NCBI GenBank assembly: GCA_963733905.1
Contig: CAVTEU010000007.1
Location: forward strand, 1 to 64,000
From: DATADW01 sp963733905
GTDB lineage: Bacteria; Actinomycetota; Acidimicrobiia; Spongiisociales; DATADW01
DNA length: 64,000 nucleotides
Direction: 5' to 3'
Shown here: positions 43,916-51,756 of the stretch, one piece after another
How the letters are laid out: each line of letters begins with the position of its first letter
Position numbering within the stretch: the first letter of the stretch is position 1
Program-made: the position numbers and the translations under genes
The notes under the pieces: model-generated
Seen by the model: only the letters and a program-made list of their open reading frames with translations
What the model was told of the DNA's origin: nothing
Database searches by the model: none

Positions 43916-44782
43916 GTGTCCGGGCTGAGAAGACGTTTGGCGGCAATAGTGGTTGCCGCGCTGGTGGCGGTGCCAGTCGTGCTGGCAGTGCCGGCTCAGG
44001 CTCAGATCCTCGACCCCGACTTCACCTTCACCGGGTCGGACTTCTTCATCCCCCGTGACGCCGATGCAGACCGACCAGGAAAACGTGCCCCGCTTGGTGG
44101 CCAGCTTTGACCTGGTGGCCAACGGGTTCGAGGAGCTGGTCGGGCAGACCTGCGGGATCATCGTGTTGGCGGCCAATGGCGACAGCGTCCACCTCTACAA
44201 CTTCGGGCGGCTCGTGACCGGGGACAACGAGACCGACGTCCTCGAGACGGAATCGGAGCCCAATGTCCTGAGGACCGTGCTCGACGACCGCCACCCTCGT
44301 CCTCGGCGAGACGATGGAGCTCTACAACATCATGGTCCCCGACGACGAGGAGATCGTGGCCACCTCCGTGGTATACACGGTGTCGGTGTTCTGCGCAGAG
44401 CAGGTCACCACGACCACGACACCGGAGACCACGACCACAACACCGGAGACCACGACTACAACACCGGAGACCACGACTACAACACCGGAGACCACGACTA
44501 CAACATCGGAGACCACCACCACGACCACCGAGCCAGACGCACGACCACCACGATTCCGATAACCACCACCTCGATTTCCGCCACCACCGTGCGCAGACCC
44601 TGCCCTTTACCGGGCCTGGCGCTGGTGGTGGTTGGCTGAGCCTGGGTGCGGCGCTGCTGGTGGCGGGCGCGGTGGCGCTCGGGGCGGCCACGGCGTCGGA
44701 GCGAGGACACCGCCCCCGACAAGCCCTTCTCCTCGGGCTGAGCGAGCCTCAGGCTGAGATAGCGCTCAGGCTGAGGGAGTAG
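43916..44782 (+). CDS. Secreted Thr-rich protein with LPFTG sorting signal, frame interrupted
   Basis: GTG 43916 gives VSGLRRRLAAIVVAALVAVP and a signal-peptide end AQAQ. A domain of about 120 residues follows (LVASFDLVANGFEELVGQTC, ETMELYNIMVPDDEEI), then a tract of TTTTTPE repeats, a Thr-rich linker and LPFTGPGAGGGWL with a hydrophobic helix and an RGHRPR charged end. That is the layout of sortase-anchored wall proteins. Frame changes near 44,060, 44,290, 44,535 and 44,600 interrupt it. No sortase gene is in the window. Confidence 0.72.
44401..44530 (+). repeat. 21-bp coding tandem repeat (TTPETTT units)
   Basis: About six copies of ACAACACCGGAGACCACGACT-like units encode the stalk of the wall protein. 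The copies differ by a few bases. Confidence 0.8.
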
Positions 44783-44815
44783 TACGCACGTGAGCCGGGT
44801 CTAAGCGGACCCGGC

Positions 44816-45733
44816 TCAGGTGCGACGCAGGCGAGGCACGGCTCCGCCGAGCAATTGCCGTCCCGCCTCGGCCACATCCAATGCCAGGCTGCGGCGCTTC
44901 TCAAACGCCCACCTGAAGGCCTCTCCGTAGCAGTCGAGCCGCTGCCGCCACGACAGTGGTGCGCGGGTTGCAGCGCCCATCAGACCGCTCATGTACTCCC
45001 ACCTGGGCATATACGTCCCAGCTGATCGGCCGGTGTCGTACCAGCTGCGGAGGGCATGGACCGAGTCATAGGCGCGCAGCGACCCCGCCGGGTGGTTGCG
45101 ATGGATGAAGTGGACGGTGGGCACGAAGGCGAACGTGCCGCGCAGTGCCAGTTCTGCGAGTTGGACCCGGGCACTGGCGTGGTAGGAGCCGGGTAACGCG
45201 GTCTCCCGGAGAGCCGCTGACCTGACGAGCCCGAAAATGGGGAGATTGAGCCGCTCCCGGCGGACCACTTCGCGGAACCGCTCCACGGGGTCGGCGGAGA
45301 CCACCTGCGAGAAGCGTGGGATGTCACCGAGCGGCTTCCCATCGCCGTCCACTTGACGGGCCGCGGTGTAGGCGAGCACCGCGCCGGCGTCATCATCGAG
45401 GGCGGCGACGCAGGACTCGAGGAAGCCCGGGTCGAGCATGTCGTCGTGCGCCGACCATTTGAAGAGATCGGCCCGTGCCATCCGGAAGACGTGGTGGTAG
45501 TTGGGCGCGGCTCCGATGTTCGAGGAGTTGCGGAAATACCGGATCCGTCCGTCGCGCTCGGCCCATCCCCGGCAGATCTCGCTGGTGGAGTCGGTCGATG
45601 CGTTGTCGGAGATGATCAGTTCGAAGTCTGCGAAAGACTGTGATGCGATCGACTCGATGGCATCACCGATGTGCCGCTCGCCGTTATAGACCGGCAGGCC
45701 GATAGACACTTTGGGTAGCGGGGTCATTCCCAT
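44816..45733 (-). CDS. Family 2 glycosyltransferase
   Basis: 305 residues starting MGMTPLPKVSIGLPVYNGER. The GT-A nucleotide-sugar domain shows VSIGLPVYNGERHI, ELIISDNASTDSTSEI and KWSAHDDMLDPGFLESC with the metal-binding Asp pair. Family 2 enzymes transfer sugars from NDP-sugars to growing glycans at the membrane. The gene lies between a wall protein and a sulfotransferase. Acceptor unknown. Complete. Confidence 0.9.
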   Translation of the reverse strand: MGMTPLPKVSIGLPVYNGERHIGDAIESIASQSFADFELIISDNASTDSTSEICRGWAERDGRIRYFRNSSNIGAAPNYHHVFRMARADLFKWSAHDDMLDPGFLESCVAALDDDAGAVLAYTAARQVDGDGKPLGDIPRFSQVVSADPVERFREVVRRERLNLPIFGLVRSAALRETALPGSYHASARVQLAELALRGTFAFVPTVHFIHRNHPAGSLRAYDSVHALRSWYDTGRSAGTYMPRWEYMSGLMGAATRAPLSWRQRLDCYGEAFRWAFEKRRSLALDVAEAGRQLLGGAVPRLRRT

Positions 45734-45760
45734 CCTTCTCCGACATGGGCGACCCGACGG

Positions 45761-46585
45761 TCATGTCTCGTACCCCAGAACCTCCACCAGGTCACCCGAT
45801 ACCCGGCGCAGGTGGTCGAGGGCGCTGTCGTTGAGCGCCGTCCGCCAGTCGCCCGGTGTCCCCTTCCTCAAATGGGCGTGTATGTCCTCTTCGCCTTGTT
45901 GGCGGCCGCCGCTCGCTTGCTGGAAGCTCTTGCGCTCCGCCAACGAATCCAACTCGGCAGGTTGCGCCGGAATCTTGAGGAAATCGAACAGATCGCCGAG
46001 GAAGCCGCGAAGATCGAGGGCGATGTCCTCATAGCGGAAGATACGGAACGAATCCGATGGCTCGACTTCCGTCCACGAGCGGAGCGCATCGAAGTAGCCA
46101 CGTGCGCTGATGGCGTCGATCATGTAGTGGATGCCCTCTTCCTGCGACATGGACGACAGGTCGCGGCGCATCTCCGGGATCGACCCCATCGGCTTGTGCG
46201 AGTAGCGGGCGGCGAAGTACCACGAGACCACCGCATCCCTCGGATCGCGCTGGACGAAGAAGTACCGGTGCGCTCGTGGCTTCGGGATCGAGAGGTAGGT
46301 GGGGTGGGAGATGTAGAGGTGGGTGACGATCGTCCGCTTGGGGAATGGTTCGTCGATGTGGGCGCCGGCCAAACCCATCTCCTTGTATGGGATGGCTCGC
46401 AGCCCGGTGTTCCGGTAGAAGACCTCGTCGTTGTAGATGTTGCGGAGCCACTGGCTGGCGGTCCGCTGGACACAGCAGTGGTAGATGTTGTCGAATTCAG
46501 AGCGATGCTTGACACCGAGATGTGCCTTGCGCTTGAGCGCGGTGACTCGCTTCTGCATCTTCGAAGGTCGCTGGTCGGTGGGCAT
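45761..46585 (-). CDS. Sulfotransferase-domain protein
   Basis: The start at 46585 (MPTDQRPSKMQKRV) is the likelier of two; another lies at 46651. The PAPS-binding signatures are CCVQRTASQWLRNIYND (5'-phosphosulfate loop) and YFFVQRDPRDAVVSWYFAAR (3'-phosphate loop). About 275 residues. Such enzymes transfer sulfate from PAPS to hydroxyl groups of sugars or lipids. Next to glycosyltransferase and nucleotide-sugar genes it suggests a sulfated surface glycan. Confidence 0.85.
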   Translation of the reverse strand: MPTDQRPSKMQKRVTALKRKAHLGVKHRSEFDNIYHCCVQRTASQWLRNIYNDEVFYRNTGLRAIPYKEMGLAGAHIDEPFPKRTIVTHLYISHPTYLSIPKPRAHRYFFVQRDPRDAVVSWYFAARYSHKPMGSIPEMRRDLSSMSQEEGIHYMIDAISARGYFDALRSWTEVEPSDSFRIFRYEDIALDLRGFLGDLFDFLKIPAQPAELDSLAERKSFQQASGGRQQGEEDIHAHLRKGTPGDWRTALNDSALDHLRRVSGDLVEVLGYET

Positions 46586-46689
46586 GAGGGCCGGGAGCGT
46601 AGGCGGGACCGTACAGAAACGGCGAGTCGCCCCGAGTGGTACGATCGCCACGCTGAGTGACGGGAGGGGAGCATTGGGATGACTGCGTC

Positions 46690-47460
46690 ATGAAGGTGGC
46701 GATCCTCGCCGGCGGTCTGGGCAGCCGTCTGGCCGAGGAGACCGAGATCAGGCCCAAGCCGATGGTGGAGATCGGCGGCCATCCGATCCTGTGGCACATC
46801 ATGCGCCAATACGACCATTTCGGGTACAACCAGTTCGTCATCGCCCTCGGTTACAAGGGCGATCAGATAAAGCTGTTCTTCACCGACTACCTCACCACTA
46901 CCTCCAGCCTCCGCGTCGATGTCTCCACAGGCGATGTCAGGGTCCACGACGGTGGTGCGGCCGAGAAGTGGGTGGTCGACCTCATCGAGACCGGCCGGTG
47001 GACCGACACTGGCGGGCGGATCAAGCGGCTGGCGCCCTGGCTGGGCGATGAGACCTTCATGCTCACCTGGGGAGACGGTGTGTCCGACATCGACCTCTCC
47101 CGGCTGCTCGCCTTCCACCGATCACACGGCAGGCTCGCCACTGTGACCGCGGTCCACCCACCCGCTCGATTTGGCGGCCTCCATGTCGAGGGGGATCGGG
47201 TGGTCGACTTCTCGGAGAAGCCGCTCGACGTCGGATGGATCAACGGGGCATTCTTCGTCCTCGAGCCCGGGGTTTTCGACTACATCGAGGGCGACGACAC
47301 GCTCTGGGAGCGGGAGCCGATGGAGAACCTGGCCGCAGACGGCGAGTTGATGGCCTACTGCCACGAGGGCTTCTGGCAGTGCATGGACACGATGAGGGAC
47401 AAGGCACTGTTGGAGCGGCTCTGGGATGGCGGCGACCCGCCCTGGAAGATCTGGGACTGA
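46690..47460 (+). CDS. rfbF: Glucose-1-phosphate cytidylyltransferase
   Basis: ATG 46690 gives MKVAILAGGLGSRLAEETEI, the nucleotidyltransferase loop, followed by RPKPMVEIGGHPILWHIMRQ and YNQFVIALGYKGDQIKLFF. YLTTTSSLRVDVSTGDVRVH and MLTWGDGVSDIDLSRLL support the CTP:glucose-1-phosphate type over the UTP or dTTP types. 256 residues, complete. The product, CDP-glucose, is the entry to CDP-linked deoxy and branched sugars, which suits the epimerase and C-methyltransferases behind it. Confidence 0.92.
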   Translation: MKVAILAGGLGSRLAEETEIRPKPMVEIGGHPILWHIMRQYDHFGYNQFVIALGYKGDQIKLFFTDYLTTTSSLRVDVSTGDVRVHDGGAAEKWVVDLIETGRWTDTGGRIKRLAPWLGDETFMLTWGDGVSDIDLSRLLAFHRSHGRLATVTAVHPPARFGGLHVEGDRVVDFSEKPLDVGWINGAFFVLEPGVFDYIEGDDTLWEREPMENLAADGELMAYCHEGFWQCMDTMRDKALLERLWDGGDPPWKIWD

Positions 47461-47466
47461 ACGGCC

Positions 47467-48510
47467 ATGCGCGTAATGGTCACCGGCCACAACGGCTATA
47501 TCGGAACGGTGCTGGTGCGGCTCCTGCAACAGGCTGGCCACGAGGTCGTGGGCTTCGACAGCTACATGTTCGCCGACTGCACTCTCGGCCCCGACTGGCC
47601 CGACATTCCCGCAGTCCGCAAGGACCTGCGCGACGTCGAGCCGGACGACATCGCCGGGGTGGAGGCGATCTGCCATCTCGCCGGGATCTCCAACGACCCG
47701 GTTGGCGACCTCGACGCCGACACGACCTATGCCATCAACCACCATGCCGCAGCGCGCTTGGCGGAGATCGCCGCCGCCGTGGGTGTCGGGCGCTTCGTCT
47801 TCTCATCGTCGTGCAGCATCTACGGCGCGTCGCCGGGAGCATTCGTCACCGAGGAGTCGGAGATAAACCCGGTGACGCCATACGGGTTCTCCAAGATCTA
47901 CGCAGAGGGAGACATCCGGGCGCTGGCCTCGCCCTCGTTCAGCCCCACCTGCCTGCGGAGCGCCACCGCATACGGCTACTCGCCGCGGGTCAGGGCCGAC
48001 CTGGTGGTCAACAACCTCGTGGGCTTTGCGGTGACCGAGGGTCGGGTGTTGATGAAGAGCGATGGCAGTCCGTGGCGACCGCTGGTGCACATCGAGGACA
48101 TCTCCCGGGCATTTGTCGCTGCCGTCGAAGCGCCGCGGGAACGGATCCACGACCAGGTGCTCAACGTGGGAAGCTCGGAGGAGAACTACCAGATCCGCGA
48201 TGTGGCCGACATAGTCCAGGAGGTGGTGCCGGGGAGCGAGATCGTCCTCTCCGACACCGCCGGGCCCGACATCAGGGACTACCGGGTCGACTGCTCGAAG
48301 ATCGAGGAAGTCCTCCCCGCCTTCGCCACGCAGTGGACGGTGAGGCGTGGTGCCGAGCAGCTTCACGAAGCCTTCGTCAACTACGGCATCGGGACCGACG
48401 CCTTCTTGGGGAAGCTCCTCCGCGTCAAACACGTGAGGTCGCTCCAGGAGGCCGGCGTGCTGGGCGACGATCTCCGTCTGATGAGCTCGACGGGTGGCGC
48501 CCGTGCATGA
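47467..48510 (+). CDS. NAD-dependent sugar epimerase/dehydratase (SDR)
   Basis: 347 residues from ATG 47467. The Rossmann loop is GHNGYIGTVLVRLL, and the catalytic set is FSSSCSIYG with TPYGFSKIYAE (Tyr-x3-Lys). SATAYGYSPRVRADLVVNNL and VHIEDISRAFVAAVEAP are also typical of this extended SDR group, which often works on NDP-sugars next to C-methyltransferases. Epimerase, dehydratase or reductase activity cannot be told apart here. Its last codons overlap the repeats that start the next gene. Confidence 0.9.
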   Translation: MRVMVTGHNGYIGTVLVRLLQQAGHEVVGFDSYMFADCTLGPDWPDIPAVRKDLRDVEPDDIAGVEAICHLAGISNDPVGDLDADTTYAINHHAAARLAEIAAAVGVGRFVFSSSCSIYGASPGAFVTEESEINPVTPYGFSKIYAEGDIRALASPSFSPTCLRSATAYGYSPRVRADLVVNNLVGFAVTEGRVLMKSDGSPWRPLVHIEDISRAFVAAVEAPRERIHDQVLNVGSSEENYQIRDVADIVQEVVPGSEIVLSDTAGPDIRDYRVDCSKIEEVLPAFATQWTVRRGAEQLHEAFVNYGIGTDAFLGKLLRVKHVRSLQEAGVLGDDLRLMSSTGGARA

Positions 48511-49759
48511 TGTGCCCGTGCATGATGTGCCTGTGCATGATGTAATTGGCGGGTGCCGCAGCTGCGGGGCGACCGATCTGGTGCCCGTGCTCGATCTCGG
48601 GATGGTCCCGCTGGCCGACGAGCTGGTGGCCCCAGGTCTCCCCGCCGCGGACGAGCACCACTATCCGCTCACCGTGGTGTTCTGCCCGCGGTGCTCGCTC
48701 GTCCAGATCAAGGAGACGGTGCCACCCACTGTGCTCTTCGACGAGGACTATCCCTACTTTTCCTCCTTCTCCGACCAGGTCCTGGAGCACTCCCGGACCC
48801 ACGCCGAAGGATTGGTCGACGAGCTGGGCCTTGGCGAGGACAACCTGGTGGTGGAGCTGGCCAGCAACGACGGCTACCTGCTCCAATGGTTCCTCAAGGC
48901 CGGGGTGCCCGTCCTCGGGATCGACCCGGCGCCCGGTCCTGCAGCCGCTGCCGAGCAGAGGGGCATCCCCACGATCAGGGACTTCTTCACGCCCGAGTTG
49001 GCGCATCGGTTGCTGGCGGACGGAGTGAGGGCAGACGTGATCCTGGGCAACAACGTCCTCGCCCATGTCCCCGACCAGAACCGGTTCGTCGCCGGCATAG
49101 CGACGATCCTCGCCCCCGAGGGGAGGGTCGAGATCGAGGTCCCCTACGTGCGCGACATGGTGGACAACTGCGAGTTCGACACCATCTATCACGAGCACCA
49201 CTGCATTTTCTCCGTCACCGCGCTCGCCGCCCTCTTTGGCAGACACGGGCTCGACCTGATCCGGGTGAGGCACTTCCCCATCCACGGTGGGTCTCTCCGG
49301 GTGACCTTCTCGGCGGTGGCCGAAGCCGAGCCGTCGGTGGAGGAGTACCTCGAGGAGGAGCGGAGGATCGGGCTCACAGAGGCTGCGTACTACGCCGCCT
49401 TCTCCGATCGGGTCGAGCAGGTGAGGGAGGACCTGATCGACCTCCTCTCCAAGCTCACCGCCGAGGGGGCGAAAATCGCCGCCTACGGCGCCGCGGCCAA
49501 GGGCGCCACCCTTCTCAACTACACCGGGGCGGCGGAGTACCTCGAATACGTGGTGGATCGGAACGACCACAAACACGGACTGCACATGCCAGGCGTGCGG
49601 CTTCCCATCTATTCCCCGGAGCGGCTTCTCGACGACCCGCCCGACTATCTGCTGATACTCGCCTGGAACTTCAGGGACGAGATCATGCGCCAGCAAGCGG
49701 AGTACGCCGCAAGGGGCGGGCGCTTCATCGTCCCGGTGCCGCAACCCACCATCCTGTGA
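48494..49759 (+). CDS. Sugar C-methyltransferase-like protein 1
   Basis: The order is an N-terminal zinc domain (CRSCGATDLVPVLDLG ... CPRCSLVQ), a SAM-binding domain (LVVELASNDGYLLQWFLKAG, LGIDPAPG) and a C-terminal Rossmann-like domain (AAYGAAAKGATLLNYTG). This is the three-part layout of NDP-hexose C-3-methyltransferases such as TylC3; the catalytic-region motif YHEHHCIFS is present. The N-terminus is a three-fold VHDVP repeat with several possible starts (GTG 48494 and later). 421 residues. It overlaps both neighbours. Confidence 0.88.
   Translation: MAPVHDVPVHDVPVHDVIGGCRSCGATDLVPVLDLGMVPLADELVAPGLPAADEHHYPLTVVFCPRCSLVQIKETVPPTVLFDEDYPYFSSFSDQVLEHSRTHAEGLVDELGLGEDNLVVELASNDGYLLQWFLKAGVPVLGIDPAPGPAAAAEQRGIPTIRDFFTPELAHRLLADGVRADVILGNNVLAHVPDQNRFVAGIATILAPEGRVEIEVPYVRDMVDNCEFDTIYHEHHCIFSVTALAALFGRHGLDLIRVRHFPIHGGSLRVTFSAVAEAEPSVEEYLEEERRIGLTEAAYYAAFSDRVEQVREDLIDLLSKLTAEGAKIAAYGAAAKGATLLNYTGAAEYLEYVVDRNDHKHGLHMPGVRLPIYSPERLLDDPPDYLLILAWNFRDEIMRQQAEYAARGGRFIVPVPQPTIL
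48503..48545 (+). repeat. 15-bp tandem repeat, three copies, at a gene start
   Basis: GTGCATGATGTGCCC-like units repeat three times, each with in-frame GTG codons, across the end of the epimerase gene and the start of the methyltransferase gene. Confidence 0.8.
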
Positions 49760-50983
49760 TCGGCCCGACCGACCTGCGCCCTCTGGTGGGCGACGACCTA
49801 CTCGACCTCGGTGCCTCAGCCACCTGCCCGAGTTGCGGCGCCACCGGGCTGCTCGCCTTCTTCGCCGCGGGGGAGATCCCGACTCAAAGCTGTGTGCTGC
49901 TGCCCGACCAACCGTCGGCGTCTGCCTATCCCACCGGCGATCTTGTGCTCGGGCTGTGTCCTCGATGCGGGTTCATCACCAACATCTGCTTCGAACACGG
50001 CAAGGTGGACTACGGACAGCCCACCGAGGAGTCGCAGGCCTTCTCGCCGCTGTTCACCGACTTCGCCCGCCGACTCGCCGGCGATCTCGTCGAGAGGTAC
50101 GGCCTCGAGGGGCGGACCGTGCTCGAGGTGGGGAGCGGCAAGGGGGACTTCCTGATGCTCCTGGCCGAGCTCGGCATCGGCCGGGGCATCGGGATCGACC
50201 CTGGATTCGGGAGGCCGCCTGTTGGGGGAGCAGGCGATGGCTCGGTGGAGCTGATCCGGGCTTTCTACGGCGAGGAGCACACCGGGCTGACCGGCGATCT
50301 GGTCATCACCCGCCACACCATGGAGCACATCGCCCCGGTTGGCGACTTCTTCAGGCTGCTGCGACGGTCCGTGGAGGAGACCGAAGGAGCGGCGATGTTC
50401 ACCGAGGTCCCCGACACCGGACGGGTGTTGAGGGAGTTCGCCTTCTGGGACATCTACTACGAGCACTGCTCGTACTACACACCCGGCTCGCTGGGGCGAG
50501 CCCTCAGAGAGGCCGGGTTCACCGTCACCGACATCGGGCTCGGGTTCGGTGACCAGTACCTGCTGGCCCACTCGGTCATCGGCGGATCGGCCGATCCGCT
50601 GCCGATCGAGGAATCACCCGACGAAGTGGGCGAGATGGTGCTCGCCTTCGCCACCGGCGCCAACCGCCACATCGAGAGTTGGCGCAAACGGCTAGAGGGT
50701 CTGGCCGAACGCGGCGAGCGTGTCGCCATCTGGGGTGGCGGGTCCAAGGCGGTCGCCTTCCTCACCACCATCGGCCTCGGCGACAGCGTGACGGCGGTGG
50801 TGGACATCAACCCCTACAAGCAGGGGATGTTCCTCCCCGGCACCGGCCACGAGGTGCTGGCACCCGAGACCCTCATCGAGATCAAGCCCGACCTGGTGGT
50901 GGTGATGAACCAGATCTACCAACGAGGAGATCCGTTCCGACCTCACCCGCATGGGGCTGAGCCCCGAGGTGGTATCGGTCTGA
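49756..50983 (+). CDS. Sugar C-methyltransferase-like protein 2
   Basis: GTG 49756 overlaps the previous stop as GTGA. The zinc domain has CPSCGATGLLAFF and CPRCGFITNICFEHG; the SAM domain has VLEVGSGKGDFLMLLAELGI; the C-terminal domain has VAIWGGGSKAVAFLTTIG. It follows the layout of protein 1 but is only distantly similar. YYEHCSYYTPGSL replaces the YHEH block, so substrate and position may differ. One frame change near 50,920 precedes the natural end NEEIRSDLTRMGLSPEVVSV. Confidence 0.85.
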
Positions 50984-50993
50984 CGTGGCGGTT

Positions 50994-51012
50994 CTGAGTA
51001 CTTAGTACTCAG
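50994..51012. promoter_or_regulatory. Palindrome upstream of the SLH gene
   Basis: CTGAGTACTTAGTACTCAG is a perfect inverted repeat of two 8-bp arms with a 3-bp centre. The half AGTACTTA is repeated directly after it. It may be an operator or the end signal of the preceding operon; no T-run follows. Confidence 0.5.
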
Positions 51013-51111
51013 TACTTAACCCACATCCCTCCATTTGACCTCGCCGCATCAGGTTGTTTGACTCGCGCCCTTGTCGGCGGGGTAGTAGGCGTCGGCGGAT
51101 CGGGGGTCAGT

Positions 51112-51756
51112 GTGACCACATCCCGAAGGGGCCTAGCCAGCCGGCCGCGTTGTTGGGTGCTCTGGCTGACGCTGTCCGCAGTCACCTCGATGACGATGGC
51201 GCCCTCACCGGCCCTCGCCCAGCAGCCACAGCCGTTCGTCGACATCGCAGGATCGGTGCACGCCGACTCGATCGTCGCCCTCGCCCAATGGGGGATCACC
51301 AAGGGCTGCAACGACGCCGGGACACTGTTCTGCCCGGAGGACCCGGTGACCAGGGCGCAGATGGCATCGTTCCTCGCTCGATCGTTCGTCACCCCCGACG
51401 CCGAATTCGACTACTTCGGGGACGACTCGGGGAACACCCACGAGGATTCGATCAACTCGATCGCATCGGTGGGGATCACCACCGGGTGCGGCAGTGGCTC
51501 GTCCTACTGCCCCGAGAGCTCGGTGACTCGCGGGCAGATGGCAGCCTTCCTCGCCCGAACTCTGGACCTCCCCCCCGGGCCCGACCGTTTCAGCGATGAC
51601 GGCACCAGCACGTTCCAGGCGGACATCAACGCGTTGGCCGAAGCGGGGATCACCCAGGGATGCGGCGGCACCAGCTTCTGCCCAAATGAGCCGGTCACCA
51701 GGGGACAGATGGCCTCGTTCCTGGTACGGGCGCTCGAATGGCTCGACTGCACGTGA
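51112..51756 (+). CDS. Secreted protein with three SLH-like repeats
   Basis: GTG 51112 gives a signal peptide (VLWLTLSAVTSMTMAPSPALA end). Then three units of about 60 residues follow, each with FxD, GNTHEDSINSIASVGITTGC, a CP box and VTRGQMAAFLARTL. This is the S-layer-homology pattern in the Cys-containing form I associate with Acidimicrobiia-like Actinobacteria. A stand-alone triple SLH protein could anchor itself or others to wall polymers. The stop overlaps the next gene. Confidence 0.85.
   Translation: MTTSRRGLASRPRCWVLWLTLSAVTSMTMAPSPALAQQPQPFVDIAGSVHADSIVALAQWGITKGCNDAGTLFCPEDPVTRAQMASFLARSFVTPDAEFDYFGDDSGNTHEDSINSIASVGITTGCGSGSSYCPESSVTRGQMAAFLARTLDLPPGPDRFSDDGTSTFQADINALAEAGITQGCGGTSFCPNEPVTRGQMASFLVRALEWLDCT

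Noticed and set aside
44401..44530. Regular repeats that might be read as a CRISPR array
   Set aside because: The units are contiguous 21-bp coding repeats without spacers, in frame with a secreted protein.
48553..50997. A very long plus-strand frame (about 810 codons) over both methyltransferase genes
   Set aside because: Its first half is an Arg/Gly/Pro-rich shadow of methyltransferase 1; only the last half, methyltransferase 2, is real, and it starts at 49756.
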